Below are positions 1 to 10,411 of a stretch of 64,000 nt of DNA, one piece after another. This DNA is from Thraustochytrium sp. TN22. Taxonomy: Eukaryota; Sar; Bigyra; Thraustochytrida; Thraustochytriidae. The first letter of the stretch is position 1; each line of letters begins with the position of its first letter. A program made the translations under genes and the position numbers. The DNA lies in the NCBI GenBank assembly GCA_013306675.1, contig JABLUY010000179.1, forward strand, positions 16,380 to 80,379, read 5' to 3'. The notes under the pieces were generated by a model, which was not told the origin of the DNA, ran no database searches, and worked only from the letters and a program-made list of their open reading frames with translations.

Positions 1-1
1 C

Positions 2-1723
2 AACTTTCTCTTCTCGGACATGGCCGAGCCTCCGATCAGCGCTGCGTGGGAGGTCTTCGGCAGCATCCCGCGCTTCTGGTGCACGTGGCACTGCGTCAAG
101 GCGATGCACAAAAACATCAAGCTCAAGGCGAGGGGCAGGATCGGCCCCAACGATCGTGGTGCACAGAGTGATGGCCCGGGTGAGGAGAGTGGGAGCAACA
201 ACAGCAGCCGTCCCAGGCGGGCAACGAGAAGACAGAGTGACAGGGATCGTCTCATCTTCGACGTGTACAACGCGCTGCACATGATGATGTTTGCGGACTC
301 CGAGGAGCGGCTTAAAACGCTCCGTTTCTACATTCTGGAGCTGCTGCGGAGCGACCACCAGACAGAGCTTCTCGCGTACCTCGAAACGTACTGGCTGGCA
401 GACCTCGAGCCGTGGTGCCTAGTCTACCGCTCTGCCGCGGTGAACAGTGCAGACGAGGTGATCCGGACCACGATGCTGCTCGAGAGCTGGCATCATAAGC
501 TCAAGGTATACCTCTTCAAGAACAAGAGCAACAAGCGCGTCGGGTACCTGCTCTTCAAGCTGGAAGCTCGCCGGCGCACCATGGTGGACCTCATGTACTT
601 GGAGGTGAACGGGCGCACCGCCCTACCGCGTGCGATGGTGAAATTCACGCCCGAAGAGACCTGGGCGATGCTGGAGGACGCTGCTGAGGATGCATTCGCT
701 GACATCGGCTCTGATGGGGAGGTCCAGCATGATGTCGGAGCGGCTACAGCTGCAAGCGCCGAGAGCGACGCCGAGAGCGACGGCCCGCTCGGCCTCGTGG
801 GGGAGAGCGAGGATGACGATGAGTACGCGAACGCGCAGCGCCACGCATCGCTCGTCGACTCCCTGCGAGATATTGAGCGGAGGCTGGAAGATATCGTGCA
901 AGGCACGGAGCTGGCCGCCGTCCAGTCCTTGGCTGGACTTGATGCCGTCAAGCAGTCGGCCCTCGCGATCATTGCGAAGGTGCAGCTGATTGCGGGCGGG
1001 CAGCATAGCTTAGCGCCTGGGCCAGTCTCCATGACACCTGATGGCCTCGTACGCATGCCAGAGGACCTCCGGAGCCATCGACGCGCGGACCAGGTCCAGC
1101 CACGCTACGATGCTAGGAGGCCCAGGCAGCGCCTGCGCACGAGCGGGCGGCACCAGGTGATCGCAGCCGAGCGTCAAGCTGAGGAGGAAGCGGCAGCCCA
1201 TGAGGGTCGTCTCGCTCGCCGCGGGGACCCTGACGATGAGGAGCTCGATGTCGACAGCACGGGCATCCAGAACTCTCCTTCTGGGGGCAACGCTGCTCAC
1301 GCGCTGCCACTTATGCCGACAAGAAACAAGAGAAGGCGTAGGGAGGCTTTTGCCGCACGAAATGAAGCCAGGCGACTCAATGGCGAGTGCTTCAACCCGG
1401 GCACGCTTTGCCTCGGCTACCAGCAGTCCATCAGTGGATTTCTCGATGCCGTCGATCGCATCGCGGCTGGGGACCTTGACGAGAGAGTTGTAGACTCGCA
1501 GGACACGGAGCCGAGCGCTACGCAAGACGCCGCTTTGACGCGTGGCGAGGGGCTCGACGGCTTCATCGAGTCGAGCGCGTTGCGGGATGTCGTCGAGGTA
1601 CTCGACCACGCCAGGGAGAACGAGCGACGACGCGAACAGGATCAGAGGGACCGCGAGACGAGGCTCCTTGGACTTATGCCCCATCTCCAACAGCCCCATC
1701 TTCGTTTCCCACACCGCCACTGA
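2..1723 (+). CDS. MULE-type transposase, 3' part (cut by window edge)
   Basis: The reading frame is already open at the first bases (frame 2), so the ATG at 20 is probably internal and the gene starts outside the window. The first 35 residues contain FWCTWHCVKAM, which resembles the end of a MULE-type DDE domain (the usual CRFHVLRA-like motif). Residues 150-180 contain LLESWHHKLKVYLFKNKSN followed by RVGYLL, close to the TNN.ESWHN.LK...K.N.RVD.LI signature common in MULE-like transposases. The remaining 350 residues are acidic, then Arg-rich and low in complexity. I see no SWIM zinc finger. The family call rests on these two motifs. Whether the element is active cannot be judged because the catalytic core would lie to the left. 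It could also be a domesticated derivative. Confidence 0.6.
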   Translation, partial: NFLFSDMAEPPISAAWEVFGSIPRFWCTWHCVKAMHKNIKLKARGRIGPNDRGAQSDGPGEESGSNNSSRPRRATRRQSDRDRLIFDVYNALHMMMFADSEERLKTLRFYILELLRSDHQTELLAYLETYWLADLEPWCLVYRSAAVNSADEVIRTTMLLESWHHKLKVYLFKNKSNKRVGYLLFKLEARRRTMVDLMYLEVNGRTALPRAMVKFTPEETWAMLEDAAEDAFADIGSDGEVQHDVGAATAASAESDAESDGPLGLVGESEDDDEYANAQRHASLVDSLRDIERRLEDIVQGTELAAVQSLAGLDAVKQSALAIIAKVQLIAGGQHSLAPGPVSMTPDGLVRMPEDLRSHRRADQVQPRYDARRPRQRLRTSGRHQVIAAERQAEEEAAAHEGRLARRGDPDDEELDVDSTGIQNSPSGGNAAHALPLMPTRNKRRRREAFAARNEARRLNGECFNPGTLCLGYQQSISGFLDAVDRIAAGDLDERVVDSQDTEPSATQDAALTRGEGLDGFIESSALRDVVEVLDHARENERRREQDQRDRETRLLGLMPHLQQPHLRFPHRH

Positions 1724-2673
1724 CCAGGAGGGAGGAGCGTAGGAGGCGCGCTAGATGCCAGGCGAGCAATCTTGACGCAGCCCGCGCGGGGTTTGCGACG
1801 CCCAGAACGGCCCTCTGAACCACACGGAGCCAGGCCAGCTCGTCTGCTCTCTGCTTCTGGACATCACCTTGTCAGATCAACGAAAATGATATTTTTAATT
1901 AAGTCAAACCATCGCATGCGCGGCTTCTTGTGTCAGCCAAACAGCCCCGCTCCCACGTCTCCATCCTCTCTGTCACCATCCTTTCAGTTGCTCTCCGTAC
2001 ACCATCCCCAAAGTTGTGCTCTTGTTGCCAGAAGCCCACTTCTGAATCAAATATCTCTCCAAATATCTTACCTTTTTGCTAAATAACAGATACGTCCTGA
2101 CTACGTTGCTTTTTTTGTGTATCGAGGTCAAATTTGGGGTACTGGATCGAAGTAATGGGCTTGATACTGATGATCACTGCAAAGATGGCACTTCATGATC
2201 GCTTTGCCCTTAGGCGCAAACGCGCTCGCCTCAGCCCCAGAAGCCTCGCGCCCGCAGCGCCTCACGCTTGCATACCACAGCACTGGCTCCTCTCCCTTCA
2301 GCTGGGCGCCCCGGGCGCTCGCGCAGGCACGATCTGCTAGGTTCGCACCACCTGCGCAACCCGCCGTTTCCCTTAGGTTACTCGTCGGTTTGGCCGAAAC
2401 GGGACCTGATCCGGCGGAAGCGCCGAGCACGTCCCGGTGGGTCCGCCGGAGGGTCACGGAAGACCTGCACGGGAGTGGCGCCGCGGCGATGGTCCCGGTG
2501 GCTGGGCGGCGCGCGGGTCTCCAGCTAGCTCTGGCTAGCTAGAGTTTCACCGTGCTGGCGCAGAGGGCACGAGCAAGATGACGGAGACGCGGCGATTGCG
2601 GGATCGCGTCTCCTGGGTGCAGCGCTCAGATTGCTCCAGCAAGAGAGCTTTTCAATACGTTTTACTACCGTAG
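1724..2673. other. Gene-free stretch with an AT-rich island
   Basis: No convincing gene lies between the transposase stop and the stop of the next gene on the minus strand. Positions 1880-2120 are markedly AT-rich against the GC-rich background, with TTTTTAATTAAG near 1891 and TCAAATATCTCTCCAAATAT near 2047. This could be the 3' flank or terminal region of the transposon. The rest is GC-rich, with small frames lacking recognisable content. Confidence 0.5.
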
Positions 2674-3402
2674 CTAGACGCGCACAAAGAGGTCGTCGTC
2701 AGAGGAGGTCTGGAGGGCGTCCGGCTGCGACCAGGCGAAGATCGTGTCGGCAATGGTGGCCGGGTCCGACCAGGAAGAGCGGTCAGCGTCCGGCATGGCC
2801 TCGCGGTTCGCAGGCGTGTCGATGACGCCGGGCAGGATGCAGCGGCAGCTGCGGCCCGAGTCGGCGCAAACGTCGTTCGCGAAGTCGGCCGCGAGCTGGT
2901 GCGTGGCTGCCTTGCTCATCCCGTAGCCGACGGCAAAGCCCGTGCCACCGAGCTGGCGCGCGGCCTGCGCGCCGGTGAGCACGAGCAGCCCGTTCGGCGC
3001 GAGCGCGTCCGCAGCCAGGGCGGCGGCCGTGAAGGCGGACTGCGCGTTCATGGCCCACATGCGCTGCACGGGCGCCACCCCATCGCGCAAGCCGCCCATG
3101 GCGAAGCCGCCGGCGACGTGCACCACGGCCTGCAGGCCTTGGGGGCCAGCCCAGTCCGCAACGCGGCCCTGCGCGAAGTCCAGCTGCTCCGCCCAGCTCC
3201 AGTCCGCGCCGCCGCGGCCCTCGCGGAGCTGCGCCGCCTCGGCGCCCAGGTCTAGGTCCACCTGCGAGGCATCCTTGGCCGCCACCATGTCCAGGCTGGC
3301 GACGCGCCAGCCGCTGCCCGCTGCCGCCGCGAACCGCCTGGTCACCGCGCTGCCCAGCGCGCCGGCGCCGCCCACCACCAGGACGCGCAGCTGCGAAGCC
3401 AT
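2674..3402 (-). CDS. QDPR: Dihydropteridine reductase (SDR family)
   Basis: This is a short-chain dehydrogenase that regenerates tetrahydrobiopterin from quinonoid dihydrobiopterin using NADH in the cytosol. The nucleotide-binding motif GGAGALGSAV is near the N-terminus. VASLDMVAAKDASQVDL, VAGGFAMGG, the catalytic YGMSKAATHQL (Tyr and Lys four residues apart) and LPGVIDTPANREAMPDAD follow in order. The last two match the dihydropteridine reductase signatures (VLPVTLDTPMNRKSMPEAD type) better than general SDRs. The length of 242 aa equals the family length (about 244). The first true ATG is at 3402. The frame is open five codons upstream but only through a GTG. The enzyme serves aromatic amino acid hydroxylases, none of which is in the window. 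Confidence 0.9.
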   Translation of the reverse strand: MASQLRVLVVGGAGALGSAVTRRFAAAAGSGWRVASLDMVAAKDASQVDLDLGAEAAQLREGRGGADWSWAEQLDFAQGRVADWAGPQGLQAVVHVAGGFAMGGLRDGVAPVQRMWAMNAQSAFTAAALAADALAPNGLLVLTGAQAARQLGGTGFAVGYGMSKAATHQLAADFANDVCADSGRSCRCILPGVIDTPANREAMPDADRSSWSDPATIADTIFAWSQPDALQTSSDDDLFVRV

Positions 3403-3600
3403 CTTTGTTTTAGACACTGCGGCTCTCCACGTTCAGAGCTTGCGGTCTCGCTGTCAGGGATTCTTGTCGAGGAGACTGTGCAGGAGGTTTTCGGTGGCCA
3501 GCTAGGCCTAGTAGCTCGAAGAGGCCAGCGGCGGGTACAGCTCCGGCTCCCCCTCGATGCACCGCTTCACGAGGTCCGCGAGCGCTCGTGGCCGTCGAAC

Positions 3601-3632
3601 GAGCGAGCGAGCGAGCGAGCGAGCGAGCGAGC
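3601..3632. repeat. (GAGC)8 microsatellite
   Basis: Eight perfect GAGC units lie between the 5' end of the reductase gene and the ATG of the transporter. The same repeat occurs at 27943-27965 before the second MFS gene. Confidence 0.95.
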
Positions 3633-3794
3633 AGCTCCACACGAGGCAAGTCCTGCGCCACGCCACGCTCCACGCACGGCAGTCAGCCAGGCCAGCGTCG
3701 ATGGAGGTCTGATTCTCGCCGGCAAGACGTCCCAAAGGCGCGCCACAAAGAGAGGTCCTCGCAGGTCCCCGAACACACCGCGCGAGAGGTACAC

Positions 3795-3906
3795 ATGCGT
3801 CCCCGTTTCTTGCTCGCCTGGCTCCCGCGCGACGCCCGCTTCGGACCACTGACCTCGCCGACTAAGCATCCACGAATGCTGCGCGGCGCAGAGGCGGCGA
3901 CGTCCA

Positions 3907-3937
<31 letters not shown>

Positions 3938-5132
3938 GGCGGAGGAGGGCGGGTCGACGCCCTTGCGCCCGCCGATCGCGCCGCTGGAGACGGAGGCCGC
4001 CTTTGCCGGCAACGCCACCAACATGCACGCGCTGACTACAGACGACGAGGAGGCGCTGCTCGCGCGCGAGGAGGTCTCGCGCGCGGACGGCCTGGAGGAT
4101 GACACCGCGACGGTGCCCGACAAGTCGTCGACGCAGCTGCGCAAGCGCGGCTTCGCGCTGCTGTTCGTGGTGGTCATCATCTGGGTCATCAGTAGCTTCC
4201 TGGTGCAGTTCATCGAGGGCAAGTTCGCGGCGCCCTTCTTTCTCACCTATGTGGGCACGGCGCTCTTTGCGCTGCTGCTGCCCTTGTCGTGGGCCACGGG
4301 CGGCGTGGCGCGCGTGCAGCTCAACGACGAGCTGGGCCGGCGCGGCGACGCCGGGTGGGATAGCCGCCGTGCCAGCCTGCGTCAGACGGTGCGCGGCGGC
4401 CTGGCCATGAGCGGCTTCTGGTTCCTGGCCATTCTAACGTACAACGCCAGCCTGCAGTACACGAGCGTGACGAGCAGCACCATTCTCAGCAGCACATCGG
4501 CCGTCTTCACGCTGGCGCTGAGCGCGCTGCTGGGCGTGGAGCGCGCCACCTGGCTCAACGGGCTGGGCGTGGCTGCCTGCATGCTGGGCTCCGTCCTGGT
4601 CGGCGTCGCGGACGGCGAGCAGCAGGACGCCGGCGCAGCGCACGAGACCTTTCTGGGCGACTTTGGCAGCCTCCTGTCCGCCTTCTTTTACGCGTGCTAC
4701 ACGCTCGTCATCGGCTGGTTCTTCCCCAACGGCGACGACAGCGTTGACATGGCGCTTGTCTTTGGCGTCGTGGGCGTCGCCAACATCGTCCTGCTCACGC
4801 CAGTCGTCGTGCTGCTGCACCTGACGGCCGTCGAGTCGCTCGCCGGCATCACGCCCGCCATCTTGGGCTGGATCGTCTTTCAAGGCCTGCTCGACAACGT
4901 GCTCTCGGACTACCTCTGGGCGCGCGCCGTGCTGCTGCTCTCGCCCACCGTCACCACCGTCGGCCTCTCGCTCACCATCCCGCTCTCTGCTGCGCTCGAC
5001 GTCATCCTGGTAGGCCACCGTCCCACGCTGCTCTCCGGTCTCGGCGCCATCATGGTCACCTTCGGCTTCGTCGCCGTCTCGCTGCGGCCCTCGCGCGCCA
5101 CGGCAGCCTCGGAGGACCACCACACCGCGTAA
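3795..5132 (+). CDS. SLC35F-like drug/metabolite-superfamily transporter
   Basis: This is a multipass membrane protein of about 445 aa with an acidic N-terminal cytosolic tail of about 120 residues, Ala-rich early on, followed by about ten hydrophobic helices. The first helix (GFALLFVVVIIWVISSFLVQ) and the next segment (GKFAAPFFLTYVGTALFAL) resemble SLC35F5-type carriers (IWVASSELT...YNKPFFSTYAKTS). TSVTSSTILSSTSAVFTLALS matches the second EamA-like half. Substrate is unknown. The first in-frame ATG is 3795. The next (3876, MLRGAEAAT) would give 418 aa and is an equally good start by context, and both precede the first helix. The stop lies only 32 bp from the stop of the convergent gene, so the 3' UTRs must overlap or be extremely short. 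Confidence 0.75.
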
Positions 5133-5164
5133 GTCCGGGATCGGGTCGCGCACGGAGTCGCCGG

Positions 5165-6124
5165 TCAAGACGCGCCCGCGCCGGCCGTCAGCGCGAGCCG
5201 CTGCCGCAGCGCCGTCGCGAAGGCCGCCTCCGACCCGCTCAGCGCGTCCGCGCACAGGAGGCGCATCCACGGCGCCGCGGCGCAAAACCCGGCCAGCGCC
5301 TGCTCCGCGCCGCGCGCCGCGTCCGCATGCCCAGCGTGCGCCGTGCGCGCCTGCACCAAGAGGCACGACAGCAGGGCGGCGGCAAACCCGAAGTCGCGCC
5401 GCGCCAGGTCCAGCACCGTGCTGCGCGGCACCGCAGCCCAGGCGGCGGCCGCGGCCGCCGCCAGCTGCCGCAGCGCCCAGCGCCGCACGTCGCCAGCCGG
5501 CTCGCCCAGCGCCTCGTCTGCGCCGAGCCCCCGCCGCTCCTCCTCGCGAGCGAAGCTCTCGCGGGCCGCGGCCGCCAGCCGTCGCAGCACCTCGCCATTT
5601 TCCGTCGGCTGCTGCTCCCACGCGCGCCGCAGCGCCGCGCTCCCGGCCAGCTCGTCCAGCAGCAGGCCGCCCTCCACGCGTGCCTCTGCGGCCTCGCGGC
5701 CGCCGCCCAGCGCGCGCAGCCGCTGCAGCGCGCGCGCCCTTGCGCGCAGCGCCTCGAGCACCTCGCCGCGCGCCGCGGCGTCCAGGTCCTGCGCCGCGCG
5801 CCGCACCCAGGCCTCGAGCGCCGCGCTCAAGAACCCCGACTCCGCCATGGCCACCAGCAGCGTCTCGCGCGCCTTGGCCGGCCAGCCCTCGTCCGTCAGC
5901 AGCGCCACCGGCACCTCGCCGCGCGCGCGCCGCGCGCGCGCCGCCTCGCGCACGGCCTCGCGCGCCGCCGCCGCCCCCCCTGCATCCCGCGCCGCCGCCG
6001 CCTCCACGCTCGCCGCCCACGCCAGCGCGCGCGCCGCCGTGCGCGAGCTCCACCGCGCCAGCGCGCGCCCGCGCGCCAGCTCCACCGCGCGCGCCACCTG
6101 CTCCACGCCCTCGCGCGCCTCCAT
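5165..6124 (-). CDS. Ala/Arg-rich helical protein of unknown function
   Basis: I do not recognise this 319-aa protein. It is dominated by Ala, Arg, Glu and Leu, predicted almost entirely alpha-helical, with repeated AL.AW.R.A and RRLAAAARESFAREEE-like stretches. No signal peptide or clear membrane helix is visible. A more ordinary, less repetitive region near the C-terminus (ARRDFGFAAALLSCLLVQAR, then CAAAPWMRLLCADAL) suggests an armadillo/HEAT-like helical fold, which is inference. The ATG at 6124 is chosen because the frame upstream is poor and unlike coding sequence. Third-position GC is extreme, so the frame could be partly compositional. The stop faces the transporter stop at 32 bp. Confidence 0.55.
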   Translation of the reverse strand: MEAREGVEQVARAVELARGRALARWSSRTAARALAWAASVEAAAARDAGGAAAAREAVREAARARRARGEVPVALLTDEGWPAKARETLLVAMAESGFLSAALEAWVRRAAQDLDAAARGEVLEALRARARALQRLRALGGGREAAEARVEGGLLLDELAGSAALRRAWEQQPTENGEVLRRLAAAARESFAREEERRGLGADEALGEPAGDVRRWALRQLAAAAAAAWAAVPRSTVLDLARRDFGFAAALLSCLLVQARTAHAGHADAARGAEQALAGFCAAAPWMRLLCADALSGSEAAFATALRQRLALTAGAGAS

Positions 6125-7762
6125 GGCCCTCGAGGGCGCGGAGCGTCGCCGGTAGTTAGGTTTCTGCCACCTTTTTGCCATGCTTTTGCCATGTTTTTGC
6201 CGTGCACTGCATCCAGCTTCTGGGCGTGCGTGGCGCGTGCTTGACGCGTGCTTCACAAGTTCACAAGCAACGCCAGACCCGAGCTTTGGCGCTCCTTGCA
6301 CGACGACCACGACGCCGACAAGAGTTTCAAGATCCAACGCCGCCAGTGCCCAGCCATCGCTCGCACCCACTGTCCGGCGTTGCCTCGAAGGCGGCACATT
6401 CAAAGGGCAGCAGTTCCCTGGCCGCAAATGCATGCCCGAGTGCGACCGAGCCCTTTCTCTACTTCAAAATTCGATCATCGTTCGCACGAGGATGCGGGCG
6501 ATCGCGTTTTGTCCTTTCATTCACTTCGCGCGAAGTCGCGTAGGTCTTGTTCTCTTCGCTTTGCGGATTCACATCCCTGACGTGCCCATGCGCAGCTCTG
6601 CAAAAGTTTAAGCGCCCACGCGCGTGCTGGCGTCCACTCGACGCATGTTTTGTTTGCTTCGGAGCATTTCCTTTGCGTGCATACTTGGTACCCTGTGCAA
6701 TCAAACGTACTTTGCGGCAGTGGCGGACGTTGTCAGAGCAACTGACGGATGACCTCTTGCAGACGCCGTTGTCAGAGTATCTGACGGATGACCTCTTGCA
6801 GACGTCGCGCCCTCCAGGTCCTCTCCAGTGCTGTCTAGCTCTATCAAGAGGCTTAGGCCTTAGACCTTAGAGCAAGAGATCGTGAGGGAGGAGCCTACAG
6901 CTCTCGATCACGGCCACATTTTTTACAAGACTCGGACTGTGCCACTGCAGCGAGAGTGCCTCGTGATGCTGATGCTCGCGAGCCAGACTAACTTCGGCAT
7001 GACGAAGCATTGGGCAGCGGCGCTACTCCCGACCTCGACTTGCCGCGCTCTTGTTTCGCTCTTGCGATTTTGCCAGCCCAAAGTCTGGGCTTCCGACTTC
7101 GGCCTGGCCAAGCTGCAATGTTCGTGAAAGGTGCATGGTGGGTGCCGCGCCAAAGCGCCAAGCGGCCGGCTGCTATCATCATCATGTTGCAGTTGCGCTT
7201 GTACAGACCCTTCCCGCCACAGAGGGGCATTCGCGGCGTCTTCCCCGCCGAGGTCGAAGCCCTCGAGCGCTCGAGCGCCTGCACCTCTGGCTCGGGCTGC
7301 TAGCCGCGACTTGGTACCAGCACCGTCGAGGCCACTTGAGCTACATTTTTGACATGTTGTTTCGTACCGGTAATTAAAAAAAACAGGTGCTGACTCCAAA
7401 AGGTCCTCACAAACGCCTACTACGAACACCACAAAAAAAAAGTCAGAACAGCAAGGTAAAATAGCTGCGGCACGCGCACGTGCGCGTGCCGCAATGTAGC
7501 CGTTGTAGCCGTTGGTCGCGCAGGGGTACGATGGACGTCCTTTTGGAAGCCATCATTCTGCCGCTACCAGACGGCCTTCGCACACGCAGGAAAGGCCGCG
7601 AAAAACTTTGCGAATGCCCTTGTGCGCGCCAACGGTGGCCCGGCCCGACCGCCAACGTCGCGCCGCCGCAGTGACGATCGTTCGCTCCACCTCAGTGAGA
7701 GTCGCGGCGCGTGCAACGAGGCGGCGCAGTGGCAAAAGCAGTTCGAGCCGACGCGCGGCAGC
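6125..7762. other. 1.6-kb gene-free stretch with lower GC
   Basis: This lies between the divergent starts of the Ala-rich gene and the ARL13-like gene. Only short frames without conserved content are seen. It holds a 39-bp tandem duplication (6728-6805), TTAGGCCTTAG near 6853, and A-runs at 7374-7384 and 7431-7440. Base composition is closer to 50% GC than the flanking genes. Confidence 0.5.
6728..6805. repeat. Two tandem copies of a 39-bp unit
   Basis: Units 6728-6766 and 6767-6805 differ at only a few bases. The period is a multiple of three. In one plus-strand frame the copies read LSEQLTDDLLQTP and LSEYLTDDLLQTS, but that frame has no ATG upstream. Confidence 0.85.
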
Positions 7763-8850
7763 ATGGGGCAGCTGCAGAGCAAGGCGCGCGAGGGCCAGGT
7801 TGCGGTGGTCGGGCTGGATGGCGCCGGCAAGACGACGATCGTGAACGCGCTGAGCGGCAGGGAGGACCGCAAGGTGGTGCCGACGGTGGGCGTGAACCAG
7901 CCGCGCGTGGTGGAGACGGCTGCGCTAAACATGAAGGTGTTCGACCTAGGCGGCAGCGCCTCGTTCCGCAAGGCTTGGACGGACCGACTGGCGCGGTGCC
8001 ACGCCGCCATCTTCGTGGTGGACATGAGCAACGCGGACCGCATTTACGAGGTGCGCGACGAGTTTGCGGCCTTTCTGAACGCCAGCGCTCTATGCGGCAA
8101 GCCCGTGCTGCTGTTGGCCAACAAGCAGGATGCGGCGAAGCTCCGGTCGGGGCAGCTGGAGGCGATTCTGAAGCTGGGCGACGAGGCGACGCTCGGGGAC
8201 AGCCCGTGGCGCATCATCCCGTGCGTGGGCGCCAAGGCGAGCAACAACGGCGCGGTGGACCCGCGGCTGATGGACGGCATGCGCTGGCTCGCGGAGGCGA
8301 TGCATGAGGACTGGAAGGCGCTGGATGCCTCGGTGGCTGACTCGCTGCGCGTGCTGGAGCGCAAGTGGAAGGCCGAGCAGGACGCGAACAAGAAGTCCGT
8401 GGCGGCCAAGAAGCGGCTCAAGAACAAGATGGCCAAGGCGTCCGCCACGGTGCGACCGGAGGTCGCGGGCGCCGGCGCTGACGGCAAGGGAGCTGCCAAG
8501 GCGGCGCCGGCGGACATTGTCTTTTGCGAGAACAAGCTCCTGCACGGCGATCAGCGCGTACCGTGCCAGAACGCAGCGACGCAGCGCTCGAGCAAGACTG
8601 GTTGGCGCCCGTTCTGCGACTCGTGTGCTGCGGCGGCCGTAGCAGCGGAAGCGGCAGGGGCCGATTCCTCGAGCGCGGGCGTCGCTGTCATTGCGAAGGG
8701 CAAGCCGACGAGCCCGTTGGAGCATGTTGCTGCGCAGGAGCATGCTATTGCGCCGACCAAGTCCAAGCTGGAAGCTTTTGCGGACCAGCTTCACCACGAA
8801 CAGCACGGGCAAGAGCAGCAAGTGCAGCAAGAGCAGCAAGTGCAGCAAGT

Positions 8851-8884
<34 letters not shown>

Positions 8885-9415
8885 GCCGTGGCTGCGGCTG
8901 CGGCGCCAGCCAAGACGGTGGCGTCGCCCACCTCGCCTCTGTCTGCGGGTTCGCCGCAATCGGCTCAAACGGGCGCGGGCGGCGTTGAGGACGACGAGGA
9001 CCGGCGGCGACGCAAGCAGGAGAAGAAGGAGCGTAAGAAGAAGAAGAAGCTGCGGCGCAAGTACCGCAACGCCTCGTTCGAGCTGGGCGAGGAGGTGTAC
9101 GCAAACTTTTACGACAAGGGTCGGTGGTTTCCAGGCAAGGTGACGTGGATGCATCCGGATGGCTCATACCGCGTGGCGTATGACGATGGCGAGCTCGAGG
9201 AGCACGTCGAGCCGTACAATGTGCTGCCCGTGCAAGGTCGCATCATCACGCCCGGCATGCGCGCCGAGGTCTCCTACCGCGGCTCAGGCAATTTCTACCC
9301 CGGCACTATTAGCAAGGTCAACGACGATGGCCTCACATACCAGATTGCCTATGACGATGGTGACACCGAGGACCGCGCTCAGCCTTACTGGATCCGGCTT
9401 TTGGAAAAGGAATAG
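7763..9415 (+). CDS. ARL13-like GTPase fused to two Tudor-like domains
   Basis: The 550-aa protein begins MGQLQSKA, a good N-myristoylation signal (Gly2, Ser6, Lys7). The Arf-type G domain follows: G1 GLDGAGKTT (residues 17-25), G3 DLGGS (61-65), G4 NKQD (about 120) and a SAK-like VGAKAS. The switch-II Gln of Arf proteins is Ser here, as ARL13 proteins also lack it. After the G domain comes a charged helix (WKALDASVADSLRVLERKW), like the ARL13B coiled coil. Then come a Cys-containing segment (C254 to CDSC near 285), a poly-Gln tract (8809-8883) and a Lys-rich stretch. Two Tudor-like repeats follow, each with a YR/YQ(V/I)AYDDG core (about 438-487 and 498-548). ARL13 acts in ciliary membranes. 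The C-terminal Tudor pair is unusual. The first true ATG in frame is 7763. Confidence 0.85.
8809..8883 (+). repeat. CAG-rich poly-Gln tract inside the ARL13-like gene
   Basis: CAG/CAA triplets encode Gln-rich sequence broken by Val and Glu, ending with a run of about ten CAGs. It forms the linker before the Tudor-like domains. Confidence 0.9.
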
Positions 9416-10411
9416 ATAAAAAGTCAAAGACACCGTGACAGTCTGTCTAACTGCAGACAGTACAGAGCAAGATTGCAGGCGGCGAGGCACGCGAAGTTAA
9501 GCTGGAGTACGCGAAGTTGGACGAGGCGACCTGGGCGACCGCAACGAGTGGCTGGGTCCATCTGCATGTCCTTCTGGCCTCAACCAGCAAGGACCACGAT
9601 CGGCGATCGCAGCGGCCTCCCGTGGCCTGCCAAAAGGCCACAGAGGCAAACCATCCACTTGCGCTACTACGTGAGCGAAGAAGATGGTGCTGACGATGAT
9701 CAAGTAGACAGCAGAGACGAAGATCGCCACGGGGGGCGCAGGATGAGGGTTCTATATGTACTTGGCTGCGAGGAAAGGGCTTGGACGCCAGCGGTGCCTC
9801 AAAGGAGCGAGGGCGCCGGCGCGCACGAGAGGCGGCCGCCCAGAAAGACAAAGTACTCGAGCTCGGCCGTGGCCCTGGCCGCGGCGGCGTCTGTCCGCTC
9901 GTGCCATGCCGGCGCCGCCATGGCGGGCACGGAAAAGGTGGGTGGCAGCGCGCGCGTGCGCGGGTTGCCAGGGCGCGGCGCGGCGCGCGGCGCGGGGTAC
10001 GGCGCAGGCATGGTGCTGCGCTGCAACGCGCTTTGCTGCGCTAATCGCCCGACCTGCGGGCACGGAAGCAGCGAGTTCGGGTTTTGCCAGTGGGAGTGCC
10101 ACGGGTGGGTTTGACTCATTGAGTAGCCAGACGCCACGCAGCGCGACGGAGACCGGACCGTGCGCGCGCCGTGCGCGCTAAGCCGCGCTTGTCTCCGCAA
10201 AGAGATCGGACGACGTCGGGGACTCACACTGCTCCATGCCATGGCATCCGAGTCAGCAGCCCGCCTCTGACAGTGAGTGTGACTCGGAGTGAGCGCGGCG
10301 CAGCAGAAGGAGAACTTGAAGCTTGCGCCCGAGTCCGAGTCCGAGCCCGAGCCCGGGTCAGTGCCTTGTCGCTGCTTCTCCTCCTTGCTTAGCGCAGAGT
10401 CCGAGTCCGAA
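9416..10411. other. Convergent intergenic region, about 1 kb
   Basis: This lies between the stops of the ARL13-like gene (+) and the kinase (-). Small frames on both strands lack recognisable content. Near 10330-10420 it carries several GAGTCC-type hexamers (GAGTCCGAGTCCGAGCCCGAG), close to the kinase stop and likely in its 3' UTR. Confidence 0.5.
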
